DNA of 32,350 nucleotides from Nocardioides sp. Root190. GTDB taxonomy: Bacteria; Actinomycetota; Actinomycetes; Propionibacteriales; Nocardioidaceae. The stretch spans positions 230,118 through 262,467 of the forward strand of contig NZ_LMIA01000013.1 of assembly GCF_001428565.1 (NCBI RefSeq), given 5' to 3'. Every line of letters starts with the position of its first letter. The stretch's first letter is position 1. This document shows positions 7,588-15,855 of the stretch, piece by piece. A model generated the notes under the pieces. The model worked only from the letters and a program-made list of their open reading frames with translations, ran no database searches and was not told the DNA's origin. The translations under genes were made by a program, and so were the position numbers.

Positions 7588-9096
7588 GTGACGAACCGGA
7601 TCACCTGCCCCGAGCTCTCCGCCAGGACGATGACCGCGGAAGCAGCGGCCGCCCTCATCCACCACGGGGACAACGTCGGCTTCAGCGGGTTCACCGGGGC
7701 CGGCTACCCCAAGGCGATCCCCGGCGCCCTGCACGACGCGATGGTCGCGGCGCACACGCGCGGGGACGCCTTCCGCATCGGGCTGTGGACCGGTGCCTCG
7801 ACGGCCCCGGACGCCGACGGGGTGCTCGCGAAGGCGCACGGCGTCTCCAGCAGGCTGCCGTACAACTCCGACCCGACGATGCGCGCGCTGATCAACAGCG
7901 GCGAGGTGGACTACATCGACGCCCACCTGTCGCACTCGGCACAGCACATGTGGTTCGGGTTCTACGGGCGCCTCGACGTGGCGGTGGTGGAGGTGACGGC
8001 GATCCTGCCGGGCGGGCTGCTCGTACCGAGCAGCTCGGTGGGCAACAACAAGACCTGGCTGGACCAGGCACAGAAGGTGATCCTCGAGGTCAACCACTGG
8101 CAGCCGCGCGAGCTCGAGGGCTTCCACGACATCTACTACGGCGCCGCCCTCCCGCCCCACCGCCGCCCGATCGAGCTGACCGAGCCGATGCAGCGGATCG
8201 GCGAGCCCTACCTGCGCGTCGACCCGGCGAAGGTCGTGGCCGTGGTCGAGACCGACCGCCCCGACCGCAACTCCCCCTTCAGCCCTCCGGACGAGGTCTC
8301 GGCCGCCATCGCCGACCACGTCCTGGACTTCCTGCGCCACGAGGTCCGCGCCGGACGGATGCCCGCCGACCTCCTGCCGCTGCAGTCGGGGGTGGGCAAC
8401 GTCGCCAACGCCATGCTCGCGGGCCTGCAGGGCAGCGAGTTCACGAACCTGACCGCCTTCACCGAGGTGATCCAGGACGGCATGCTCGACCTGCTCGACA
8501 GCGGGACGCTGCGCACCGCGTCGGCGACGTCCTTCGGGCTCAGCGACGCCGGCGTACGTCGCTTCATGGACGGCATCGCGTCGTACAAGGGCCGGATCCT
8601 GCTGCGCAGCGAGGAGATCTCCAACCATCCCGAGCTGGTGCGACGGCTCGGCCTGATCGCGATGAACGGGATGATCGAGGCCGACATCTACGGCAACGTG
8701 AACTCCACCCACATCATGGGCAGCGCCATCATGAACGGCATCGGCGGCAGCGGCGACTTCGCCCGCAACGCGTTCCTCAACTTCTTCGTGACCCCCTCGA
8801 CCGCCAAGGACGGTGCCATCTCGGCGATCGTGCCGATGGTCAGCCACGTCGACCACACCGAGCACGACGTCCACGTCATCGTCACCGAGCACGGCCTGGC
8901 CGACCTGCGCGGGACCTCGCCGCAGGACCGCGCGCCCCGCATCATCGAGCACTGCGCCCACCCCCGTTTCCGCGAGGCGTTGCAGGACTACTTCGAGCGG
9001 GCGTGGAACGAGCGACCGACGGCACGGCACACCCCGCACCTGCTCGGCGAGGCGCTCAGCTGGCACCAGCGCTACCTCGACACCGGGAGCATGTGA
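7588..9096 (+). CDS. Succinyl-CoA:acetate CoA-transferase / acetyl-CoA hydrolase family
   Basis: The protein is 502 aa from GTG 7588, the usual length of the Cat1/AarC/ScpC group. The N-terminal CoA-transferase half starts ITCPELSARTMTAEAAAALI and has GFSGFTGAGYPKAIP. The second half holds the family block LPLQSGVGNVANAMLAGL, then FTEVIQDGMLDLL with the catalytic Glu at 293, and GGSGDFARNAFLNFFVTPST. Such enzymes move CoA between succinyl-CoA and acetate (or propionate) through a glutamyl-CoA intermediate, serving acetate activation or a TCA bypass. Upstream in-frame codons are antisense to selO and have no family similarity, so I exclude them. It ends 21 bases from the treZ stop on the other strand. 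Confidence 0.92.
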   Translation: MTNRITCPELSARTMTAEAAAALIHHGDNVGFSGFTGAGYPKAIPGALHDAMVAAHTRGDAFRIGLWTGASTAPDADGVLAKAHGVSSRLPYNSDPTMRALINSGEVDYIDAHLSHSAQHMWFGFYGRLDVAVVEVTAILPGGLLVPSSSVGNNKTWLDQAQKVILEVNHWQPRELEGFHDIYYGAALPPHRRPIELTEPMQRIGEPYLRVDPAKVVAVVETDRPDRNSPFSPPDEVSAAIADHVLDFLRHEVRAGRMPADLLPLQSGVGNVANAMLAGLQGSEFTNLTAFTEVIQDGMLDLLDSGTLRTASATSFGLSDAGVRRFMDGIASYKGRILLRSEEISNHPELVRRLGLIAMNGMIEADIYGNVNSTHIMGSAIMNGIGGSGDFARNAFLNFFVTPSTAKDGAISAIVPMVSHVDHTEHDVHVIVTEHGLADLRGTSPQDRAPRIIEHCAHPRFREALQDYFERAWNERPTARHTPHLLGEALSWHQRYLDTGSM

Positions 9097-9117
9097 CCCG
9101 AGCAGGCGACGGCGACG

Positions 9118-10878
9118 TCAGCGCCGAACCAGCACCGCATTCCCCGGTGGTACGACGACCGCACGGGCCGCTGCCCCCACGGCGACCTCGTCCGTGGTGC
9201 TGAACAGCACCTCGAGGGCCGGGACCTCCCACGAGACCTCCCAAGGGAGGTCGCCGAGGTTGAGGTGGACGGCGAGGCGCCCCCGTTCGAGGGTCAGGCG
9301 CCGAGCGGCCTCGTCGACGGTCGCCTCACCGAAGCCGGGATCGGTCAGCTCGGGGTGCGCGCGGCGCAATGCGGTCAGGCGCCGATAGCCGTCGAGGACG
9401 CGAGCGTGCCGGCCCTCGTCGAGCTCGGTCCAGTTCAGCCTGCTGCGGGTGAAGGTGGCGGGGTCCTGCGGGTCGAGGACCTCGGCCGGGTCCCAGCCCA
9501 TCCGTTCGAACTCCGCGAGCCGGCCGTCGGCGGTCGCCTTCGCGAGCTCGGGCTCCGGGTGCGAGGTGAAGAATGCGAACGGCGTGCTGGCGGCCCATTC
9601 CTCGCCCTGGAAGAGCATGGGCGTGAAGGGCGAGGTGAGCGTGAGCAGGGCCGCGCACAGCAGTCGCTCGGTGTCGAGGTGTTCCGCCGTGCGGTCACCG
9701 CGGGCGCGGTTGCCGACCTGGTCGTGGTTCTGCGCGCAGACCACCAGGCGCCACGCGGGCATCCGCTCGGTGTCGACCGGCCGGCCGTGGTCGCGGCCCC
9801 GGAAGCTCGAGTGGGTGCCGTCGTGGAAGAAGCCGCGGTCGAGCACCTTCGCGAGCGCTCCGAGTGGGGCGAAGTCCTCGTAGTACCCGGTGGTCTCTCC
9901 GGTCAGCGCGACGTGGACGGCGTGGTGGAAGTCGTCGCTCCACTGGGCGTCGATGCCGCGGCCGCCGGCCTCGCGGGGGGTGACCATCCGCGTGTCGTTG
10001 AGGTCGGACTCGGCGATCAGCGTGAGCGGACGGTTCTGGTGCGCCGACAGCGCCTGCACCTCGATCGCCATCTCCTCGAGCAGGTGCACGTCGGAGTCGT
10101 CGACCAGGGCATGCACGGCGTCCAGGCGCAGGCCGTCGACGTGGAAGTCACGCAGCCACATCAGTGCGCTGTCGAGGATGAAGTGCCTGACCTCGGCCGA
10201 ACCCTCGCCGTCGAGGTTGACCAGGTCGCCCCACGTGTTGCGCCCGTCCTTGAGGTACGGCCCGAAGCGCGGCAGGTAGTTGCCCGACGGACCGAGGTGG
10301 TTGTGGACGACGTCCTGGATGACGCCGATCCCTGCGCGGTGGCAGGCGTCGACGAGACGCTGGTACGCCGCCGGGCCGCCGTACTGCTCGTGGACCGCCG
10401 ACCAGAGGACCCCGTCGTAGCCCCAGTTGTGCACGCCGTTGAACGCGTTGACCGGCATCAGCTCGATGAAGCCGACACCCAGCGACAGGAGGTGGTCGAG
10501 GCGGTCGACGACGGCGTCGAACGTGCCCTCCGGTGTGAAGGTGCCGACGTGCAGCTCGTAGATCGTCGCCCCGGCCAGCTGTCGGCCGGTCCACGCCTGG
10601 TCACGCCACTCGTGGGCGGCGGGGTCGAAGGTGGCGGACCGCTCGTGCACGCCCTCTGGCTGTCGTCGCGAACGCGGGTCCGGCAGGGCTCGATCCTCGT
10701 CGTCGAGCAGGTAGCCGTAGCGGGTGCCGTCGGGCAGCGGGCCGATCGGCGTCGCCACCGTCCACCAGCCGCCCCCGGCTTCCGTCATCGGCACCGCGAG
10801 GTCCTCGAGGCTGAGCCGGACGCGGCGGGCGCGTGGCGCCCACACGTCGAAGGCAGGTCGTTGACGTGGGGTGCTCAT
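9118..10878 (-). CDS. treZ: Malto-oligosyltrehalose trehalohydrolase (TreZ)
   Basis: The protein is 586 aa, standard for TreZ. An N-terminal carbohydrate-binding domain (FDVWAPRARRVRLSL) precedes a GH13 barrel. Region I is VIQDVVHNHLGPSGNYL (187-202). The nucleophile Asp is at 253 in DGLRLDAVHAL, the acid Glu at 290 in IAESDLND, and the third acid in WSDDFHHA (about 315-316). NWGYDGVLW and GNYLPRFGPYL are TreZ signatures. The enzyme releases trehalose from the maltooligosyl-trehalose made by TreY. Its ATG overlaps the treY stop by four bases (ATGA), so translation is probably coupled. It is the last gene of the glgX-treY-treZ operon. Confidence 0.96.
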   Translation of the reverse strand: MSTPRQRPAFDVWAPRARRVRLSLEDLAVPMTEAGGGWWTVATPIGPLPDGTRYGYLLDDEDRALPDPRSRRQPEGVHERSATFDPAAHEWRDQAWTGRQLAGATIYELHVGTFTPEGTFDAVVDRLDHLLSLGVGFIELMPVNAFNGVHNWGYDGVLWSAVHEQYGGPAAYQRLVDACHRAGIGVIQDVVHNHLGPSGNYLPRFGPYLKDGRNTWGDLVNLDGEGSAEVRHFILDSALMWLRDFHVDGLRLDAVHALVDDSDVHLLEEMAIEVQALSAHQNRPLTLIAESDLNDTRMVTPREAGGRGIDAQWSDDFHHAVHVALTGETTGYYEDFAPLGALAKVLDRGFFHDGTHSSFRGRDHGRPVDTERMPAWRLVVCAQNHDQVGNRARGDRTAEHLDTERLLCAALLTLTSPFTPMLFQGEEWAASTPFAFFTSHPEPELAKATADGRLAEFERMGWDPAEVLDPQDPATFTRSRLNWTELDEGRHARVLDGYRRLTALRRAHPELTDPGFGEATVDEAARRLTLERGRLAVHLNLGDLPWEVSWEVPALEVLFSTTDEVAVGAAARAVVVPPGNAVLVRR

Positions 10879-13220
10879 GTGTCCTCCCGGACCAGCAGGG
10901 CGACGGGGAGCCGGTCGAGCAGGGAGCCGAGGTCGGCCGAGGCCGGACGATCGGTCACCAGGTCACGCCACTCCCCCACTGGCAGCTCGAGGCGGGTGTC
11001 GCTCCATCCGCCTGCGCGCTCCAGCCCGACGGGCAGCCGGGTCACCACCGCGACCACGCCGCCGCGGTCGAACGCCAGCGCGTGCCCCGCCGCCGACCCG
11101 GTCACGGTGACCGGCGTGTAGCCGGTGAAGAGCTCCGGCCGGTCCCGCCGCAGCCGCAGCGCGGTCCGCACGACGTGCAGCTTGGCCCCACCCTCGTCGA
11201 GTGGGTCGGTGGGCCGGTGCGGGACGTCGCCCTCCAGGGCCAGTCGCCGCCGGAGCGCGAAGTCGACCGGCCGGCGGTTGTCGGGGTCGACCAGGCTCTG
11301 CTCCCAGAGCTCGCTGCCCTGGTAGACGTCGGGCACTCCGGGGACGATCAGGCTCAGCAGCTTGGCCGACAGCGCGTTGCTCCAGCCCGGCGCGGCCAGT
11401 CGATCGGCGGCGGCGTCGACCAGCGAGCGGACCGCCGGGTCGTCGTACGCCGCGTCGACGAGGGCGTGCACCGCCTTCTCGTACGACGTGTCGGGCGCCG
11501 TCCACGTGGTGCGGTCGCCGGCCTCGCGCATCGCCTTCTCGGCGTACCCGTGCAGGCGATCGCGCTCCAGCGGCCAGGCCCCGACGGCGGCCTGCCAGAG
11601 CAGGTTGGCGAAGCCGGGATCGGGTGCCGGCGCCGCCTCGAGCAGGGAGGTGAGCGTGGCGGTCCACCACTCCGGGTCCTCGGCAAGCACCGAGATCCGG
11701 GCGCGGACGTCCTCTCCGCGCTTGGTGTCGTGGGTGCTGAGGGTGGTCATCGCATCCGGGGTGCTCGCCTGCCTGCGGGCCATCGCTGCATGGAAGCCTG
11801 CCGTGTCAAGGGCGAAGTGGTCAGGGTCGGCGCCGACCTCGTTGAGCGAGGTCAGCCGACTCCACCGGTAGAAGGCACGGTCCTCGACGCCCTTGGCCAT
11901 CACCATCCCGCTTGTCTGCTGGAAGCGCAGCGAGGGAGCAAGCACACGGTCCTCCAGGACCGGCAGCACCAGGTCGAGCTGCTCGACGAGGTCCGGCCGG
12001 TCGCCGCGAACGATCTCGGCGGCCAGTCGCAGGTGCTCCTGCCCGTCGGGGAGGTAGCTCCGGTAGACGGGAAAGGCGGCAAGCAGCTCGACGAGCACCT
12101 GCTCCACACCCGCACGCCACTCCTCGTCGGCCGAGACGTCCAGCTCACGGGCGATCTCCCGCGCGATCCGGCGCACCTCCGAGTTGAGGATGCTCGTCGC
12201 GACGTCCCGCTTGTTGTCCCGGACGAGCTCCGCCCAGGGCGGCACCCCGCCGCGCAGCCGGTCGTCGAGCTCGGTGAGCGGGTCCTCGCCGGCCGGGTCG
12301 ACGAGCACGCGATCGATCGCCGCGAGCACCTCGTAGCCGGTGGTCCCGGCGGTGCGCCAGTGCGGCGGCAGCTCCTCGCCGGTCTCCAGGATCTTCTCCA
12401 CGACGATCCAGGCCCCGTCGGTCAGCGCCCCGAGGTCCTCGAGGTACGACGCCGGGTGGCGCAGGCCGTCCGGGTGGTCGACCCGCAGGCCGTCCACGAG
12501 CCCCTCCCGGAACCAGCGGGCGACCTCCACGTGGGTCGCCTCGAAGACGTCGCGGTCCTCCACGCGGACGCCGGCCAGCGTGTTGACCGCGAAGAAGCGG
12601 CGGTAGTTCAGGTGGGTGTCGGCAGCGCGCCAGCTGACCAGGCGGTAGTGCTGGCGCTCGTGCACGACCTGCGGGTCCCGGGAGTCGTCAGCCGTGCCGG
12701 GCGCGATGGGGAACCGGTGGTCGTGGTAGCCGAGCATGCCGTCCACCAGCTCCAGGTGGGCGGTCGGGCCGTCGGGGCGGTCGTCGTCACCGACGACCGG
12801 TATCAGGAGCCGGCCGTCGCCGGCAGGCCAGTCGACGTCGAAGAAGCGCTCGAAGCGCGAGCCCGGGCCGTGCATGAGGAGGTCCCACCACCACCCGTTC
12901 GTGGCCGGGCTCTCCACGCCGACGTGGTTCGGCACGATGTCCACCAGGACGCCGATCCCCCGCCGGTGCGCCTCGGCAGAGAGCTCGGCGAGGGCCTCCG
13001 GCCCGCCGCGGGCCGGGTCGACGCGCGTGGGGTCGACGACGTCGTACCCGTGGTCGCTTCCGGGATGGGCCTCGAGCAGCGGTGACAGGTAGATCCACCC
13101 GACACCGAGCTCATCGAGGTGCGGCAACAGCTCGCGAGCGGCGTCGAGGTCGAAGGACTCGCGCACCTGGACGCGGTAGGTGCTGGTCGGGACGCCGCCC
13201 GGACCCGCCGGCGCCGTCAC
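10875..13220 (-). CDS. treY: Malto-oligosyltrehalose synthase (TreY)
   Basis: The protein is 781 aa, typical for TreY. The N-terminus STYRVQVRESFDLDAARELLPHL is diagnostic. The GH13 motifs are LVDIVPNHVGVESP (92-105), the nucleophile Asp 248 in GLRVDHPDGLRHP, and the acid Glu 275 in WIVVEKILETGEELP. LLSLIVPGVPDVYQGSELWEQ is in the C-terminal part. The enzyme turns the reducing-end alpha-1,4 bond of maltodextrins into the alpha,alpha-1,1 bond of trehalose. The GTG start overlaps the upstream glgX stop (GTGA), and its own stop overlaps the treZ ATG, so all three genes are read as one coupled unit. Confidence 0.96.
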   Translation of the reverse strand: MTAPAGPGGVPTSTYRVQVRESFDLDAARELLPHLDELGVGWIYLSPLLEAHPGSDHGYDVVDPTRVDPARGGPEALAELSAEAHRRGIGVLVDIVPNHVGVESPATNGWWWDLLMHGPGSRFERFFDVDWPAGDGRLLIPVVGDDDRPDGPTAHLELVDGMLGYHDHRFPIAPGTADDSRDPQVVHERQHYRLVSWRAADTHLNYRRFFAVNTLAGVRVEDRDVFEATHVEVARWFREGLVDGLRVDHPDGLRHPASYLEDLGALTDGAWIVVEKILETGEELPPHWRTAGTTGYEVLAAIDRVLVDPAGEDPLTELDDRLRGGVPPWAELVRDNKRDVATSILNSEVRRIAREIARELDVSADEEWRAGVEQVLVELLAAFPVYRSYLPDGQEHLRLAAEIVRGDRPDLVEQLDLVLPVLEDRVLAPSLRFQQTSGMVMAKGVEDRAFYRWSRLTSLNEVGADPDHFALDTAGFHAAMARRQASTPDAMTTLSTHDTKRGEDVRARISVLAEDPEWWTATLTSLLEAAPAPDPGFANLLWQAAVGAWPLERDRLHGYAEKAMREAGDRTTWTAPDTSYEKAVHALVDAAYDDPAVRSLVDAAADRLAAPGWSNALSAKLLSLIVPGVPDVYQGSELWEQSLVDPDNRRPVDFALRRRLALEGDVPHRPTDPLDEGGAKLHVVRTALRLRRDRPELFTGYTPVTVTGSAAGHALAFDRGGVVAVVTRLPVGLERAGGWSDTRLELPVGEWRDLVTDRPASADLGSLLDRLPVALLVREDT

Positions 13221-15394
13221 TGCTCACCCGTCATCGACGCGACCGAGGCGGCCGGGCTGACGTCGGCCTCGGGCGCCGGCTCGTGCCACTGCTGGAGCAC
13301 GACGACGCTGCGGTGCGGCAGCGCGAAGACTCCACCGGCCTCGACCCGCAGCTCGGGGTCACAGCTGCCGCTGGTGTCGACGACCACCTGCCATCCCGAG
13401 GCGTACTCCTCGTCCGGAAGGGCGACCTCGCGGTCGTCGGCGCCGTTGAACAGGATCAGGAAGTGGTCGTCCCGGATGGGCTGTCCCCGCGGATCGCGGC
13501 CGGCGATGCCGTCACCGTTGAGGTACATGCCCAGGGTCCGCAGGCCCTCCCAGTCGTCGTCCTCCATCGGACGGCCGTCGGGGTGCAGCCACACGATGTC
13601 GTTGAGCCGCTCGCCCTCACCGGTGCGCACCGTCCTGCCGGTGAAGAAGCGCTGGCGACGCAGGGACGGGTGCTCCCGCCGAAGCCGGACGAGCTCGCTG
13701 ACGAACTCGCACAGCGGCCGGTCTGTCCGCTCCCAGTCGATCCAGCTCAGCGGCGAGTCCTGGGCGTAGGTGTTGTTGTTGCCCTCCTGCGTGCGCCCCA
13801 GCTCGTCGCCGTGCAGCAGCATCGGTACGCCCTGGCTGAGCAGGAGCGTCGCGAGCAGGTTGCGCTGGTCGCGCGCACGCGCCTCGTTGACGCCCGGCTC
13901 GTCGGTCGGACCCTCCACGCCGTGGTTCCACGAGCGGTTGTCGTCGGCGCCGTCGCGGCTGTCCTCGCCGTTGGCCTCGTTGTGCTTCTGCTCGTAGGAC
14001 ACCAGGTCGCGCAGGGTGAAGCCGTCGTGCGCGGTGACGAAGTTGATGCTCGCGACCGGACGACGTCCGGAGTGCTCGTAGAGGTCGGCGGACCCGGCGA
14101 GCCGACTGGCCAGCTCTCCCAGGTTGGCGTCACCACGCCAGAAGTCACGGACGCTGTCACGGTAGGCGCCGTTCCACTCCGTCCACTGCGGCGGGAAGTT
14201 GCCGACCTGGTAGCCACCGGGCCCGACGTCCCACGGCTCTGCGATCAGCTTCACCTGGCTGACGACCGGGTCCTGCTGCACGAGCTCGAAAAAGGTCGCG
14301 AGCTTGTCGACGTCGTAGAACTCGCGAGCCAGCGCCGAGGCGAGGTCGAAGCGGAAGCCGTCGACGTGCATCTCGGTGACCCAGTAGCGCAGCGAGTCCA
14401 TGATCAGCTGCAACGAGTGCGGATTGCCGGCGTTGAGCGAGTTCCCCGTGCCTGTGTAGTCCATGTAGTACTGCTTCTCGTCGTCGACGAGCCGGTAGTA
14501 CGCCGGGTTGTCGATGCCCTTGAAGCTCAGCGTCGGTCCCAGGTGGTTGCCCTCGGCAGTGTGGTTGTAGACCACGTCGAGGATGACCTCGATGTTCGCG
14601 TCATGAAGGGCCTTGACCATGGCCTTGAACTCCTGCACCTGGTGGCCGGGCGTCGACCCTGCGCCGTACCCCTCGTGCGGGGCGAAGAAGCCCAGGGTGT
14701 TGTAGCCCCAGTAGTTGCGCAGGCCACGCTGCAGCAACACGTCGTCGTGGACGAACTGGTGCACCGGCATCAGCTCGACCGCGGTGACCCCCAGGTGGTG
14801 CAGGTGGTCCACCACCGAGCTGTGGGCCAGCCCGGAGTAGGTGCCGCGGAGCGCCTCCGGGACGTCGGGGTGGGTCGCGGTCAGGCCCTTGACATGCGCC
14901 TCGTAGATCACCGTCTCCGCGTACGGCGTCCGCGGCGCCCGGTCCCCCTCCCAGTCGAACCACGGATTGGTCACCACGCCCAGGACCATCCGGTCCAGCG
15001 AGTCCTCGTCGTTGCGGGAGTCGGGGTCGCCGAAGTCGTAGCCGAAGAGGCTCTGGTCCCACTCGACGTCGCCGACCGTCGCCTTGGCGTACGGGTCGAG
15101 CAGCAGCTTGGTGGGGTTGCAGCGCAGGCCCTGGCTCGGGTCCCACGGGCCGTGCACGCGGTATCCGTAGCACTGCCCGGGCTGGACCTCGGGCAGGTAG
15201 GCGTGCCAGACGTAGGCGTCGGCCTCGGTCAGCTCGACCCGCGTCTCGCGGCGCCCTCCGGAGCCATCGGTGTCCAGGTCGACGAGGCACAGCTCCACCC
15301 TCTCGGCCACCTCGGAGAACAGGGCGAAGTTGGTGCCCGTCCCGTCGAAGCTCGCACCCAGCGGGTACGCCGATCCGGGCCAGGTCTCCACCAC
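13217..15394 (-). CDS. glgX: Glycogen debranching enzyme GlgX/TreX
   Basis: From GTG 15394 the protein is 725 aa. A GTG at 15403 is the alternative, but GGAGG lies at ideal distance (8 bases) from 15394. It begins with a CBM48-like domain (VETWPGSAYPLGASFDGTGTNFALFSE), then GH13 motifs: VILDVVYNHTAEGNHLGPTL, nucleophile Asp near 350 in GFRFDLASALAR, acid Glu near 386 in LIAEPWDVGPGGYQVGNFP, and FVTAHDGFTLRDLVSY with NEANGEDSRDG. It hydrolyses alpha-1,6 branches and so frees linear maltodextrins for TreY. It is first in the operon with treY and treZ. Upstream, at 15494-15507, a palindrome could be a control site. Confidence 0.95.
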   Translation of the reverse strand: MVETWPGSAYPLGASFDGTGTNFALFSEVAERVELCLVDLDTDGSGGRRETRVELTEADAYVWHAYLPEVQPGQCYGYRVHGPWDPSQGLRCNPTKLLLDPYAKATVGDVEWDQSLFGYDFGDPDSRNDEDSLDRMVLGVVTNPWFDWEGDRAPRTPYAETVIYEAHVKGLTATHPDVPEALRGTYSGLAHSSVVDHLHHLGVTAVELMPVHQFVHDDVLLQRGLRNYWGYNTLGFFAPHEGYGAGSTPGHQVQEFKAMVKALHDANIEVILDVVYNHTAEGNHLGPTLSFKGIDNPAYYRLVDDEKQYYMDYTGTGNSLNAGNPHSLQLIMDSLRYWVTEMHVDGFRFDLASALAREFYDVDKLATFFELVQQDPVVSQVKLIAEPWDVGPGGYQVGNFPPQWTEWNGAYRDSVRDFWRGDANLGELASRLAGSADLYEHSGRRPVASINFVTAHDGFTLRDLVSYEQKHNEANGEDSRDGADDNRSWNHGVEGPTDEPGVNEARARDQRNLLATLLLSQGVPMLLHGDELGRTQEGNNNTYAQDSPLSWIDWERTDRPLCEFVSELVRLRREHPSLRRQRFFTGRTVRTGEGERLNDIVWLHPDGRPMEDDDWEGLRTLGMYLNGDGIAGRDPRGQPIRDDHFLILFNGADDREVALPDEEYASGWQVVVDTSGSCDPELRVEAGGVFALPHRSVVVLQQWHEPAPEADVSPAASVASMTGEQ

Positions 15395-15493
15395 GTGCTC
15401 CACCTCCGCATCAGGCGACGTCGGTACGCCGCCGAGCGCTGGAGGTACCCCCGCGCGGCCACTTCACCCACGCAGGGAACCGAAGGGGTCGGA

Positions 15494-15507
15494 GATCACA
15501 CGTGATC
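15494..15507. promoter_or_regulatory. Palindrome GATCAC-AC-GTGATC upstream of glgX
   Basis: Two perfect 6-bp arms are separated by 2 bp, about 100 bases upstream of the glgX start and 15 bases past the end of the small gene at 15522. The length and position suit a LacI- or GntR-type dimer operator. No regulator gene is adjacent. The functional reading is inference. Confidence 0.3.
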
Positions 15508-15521
15508 ACCGCTGGCCGACC

Positions 15522-15851
15522 TCAGCCGACGGCGAGTCGGGAGTTGGGCTCGAACCTCGGCCTCGGATCCGGATCGTGGCGCACGGGCCGGACGAACTCG
15601 AAGCCTCCGGTGCGGACCAGCACGAAGCCGGGCCCGGAGGCAGCGAGCAGGTCCTGCGCGCAAGGGTCGTGCAGTGGGGGCACGTGGAAGCTGTTGCGGG
15701 CGTCCTCGTCGGCGTCACCGACGAAGACGACCGGACGTCCGAGCGTCTCCCCGCACATCCCACAGACCCGGGCGAGGGCGCAGCGAGTCACCTTGCGGCG
15801 GTCGAGCTCCCCGTCGGTCCAGGCGAACCCGGAGATCGTGTCCACGGCCAC
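15522..15851 (-). CDS. Small Cys-rich hypothetical protein in the desaturase operon
   Basis: The protein is 109 aa from GTG 15851 (or GTG 15845). The start lies four bases past the desaturase stop, so it belongs to the same operon. Cysteines at 24, 30 and 33 (CALARVCGMCGE) with His 61 and Cys 64 (LHDPCAQDLL) could bind a metal such as zinc, or act in redox. The middle is VVFVGDADEDARNSFHVPPLH; the C-terminal part is Pro/Arg-rich. I do not know this family. Its position suggests a role next to the desaturase-reductase pair, but the sequence does not prove it. Confidence 0.6.
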   Translation of the reverse strand: MAVDTISGFAWTDGELDRRKVTRCALARVCGMCGETLGRPVVFVGDADEDARNSFHVPPLHDPCAQDLLAASGPGFVLVRTGGFEFVRPVRHDPDPRPRFEPNSRLAVG

Positions 15852-15855
15852 CGGC

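Noticed and set aside
7122..9203. Long plus-strand frame (about 690 codons) over selO and the CoA-transferase
   Set aside because: Out of frame with the clear CoA-transferase; composition (Arg, Gly, Pro, His) is that of a shadow.
9265..15505. Several long plus-strand frames opposite treZ, treY and glgX
   Set aside because: The minus strand carries complete GH13 enzymes with all catalytic residues; the plus frames have no motifs.
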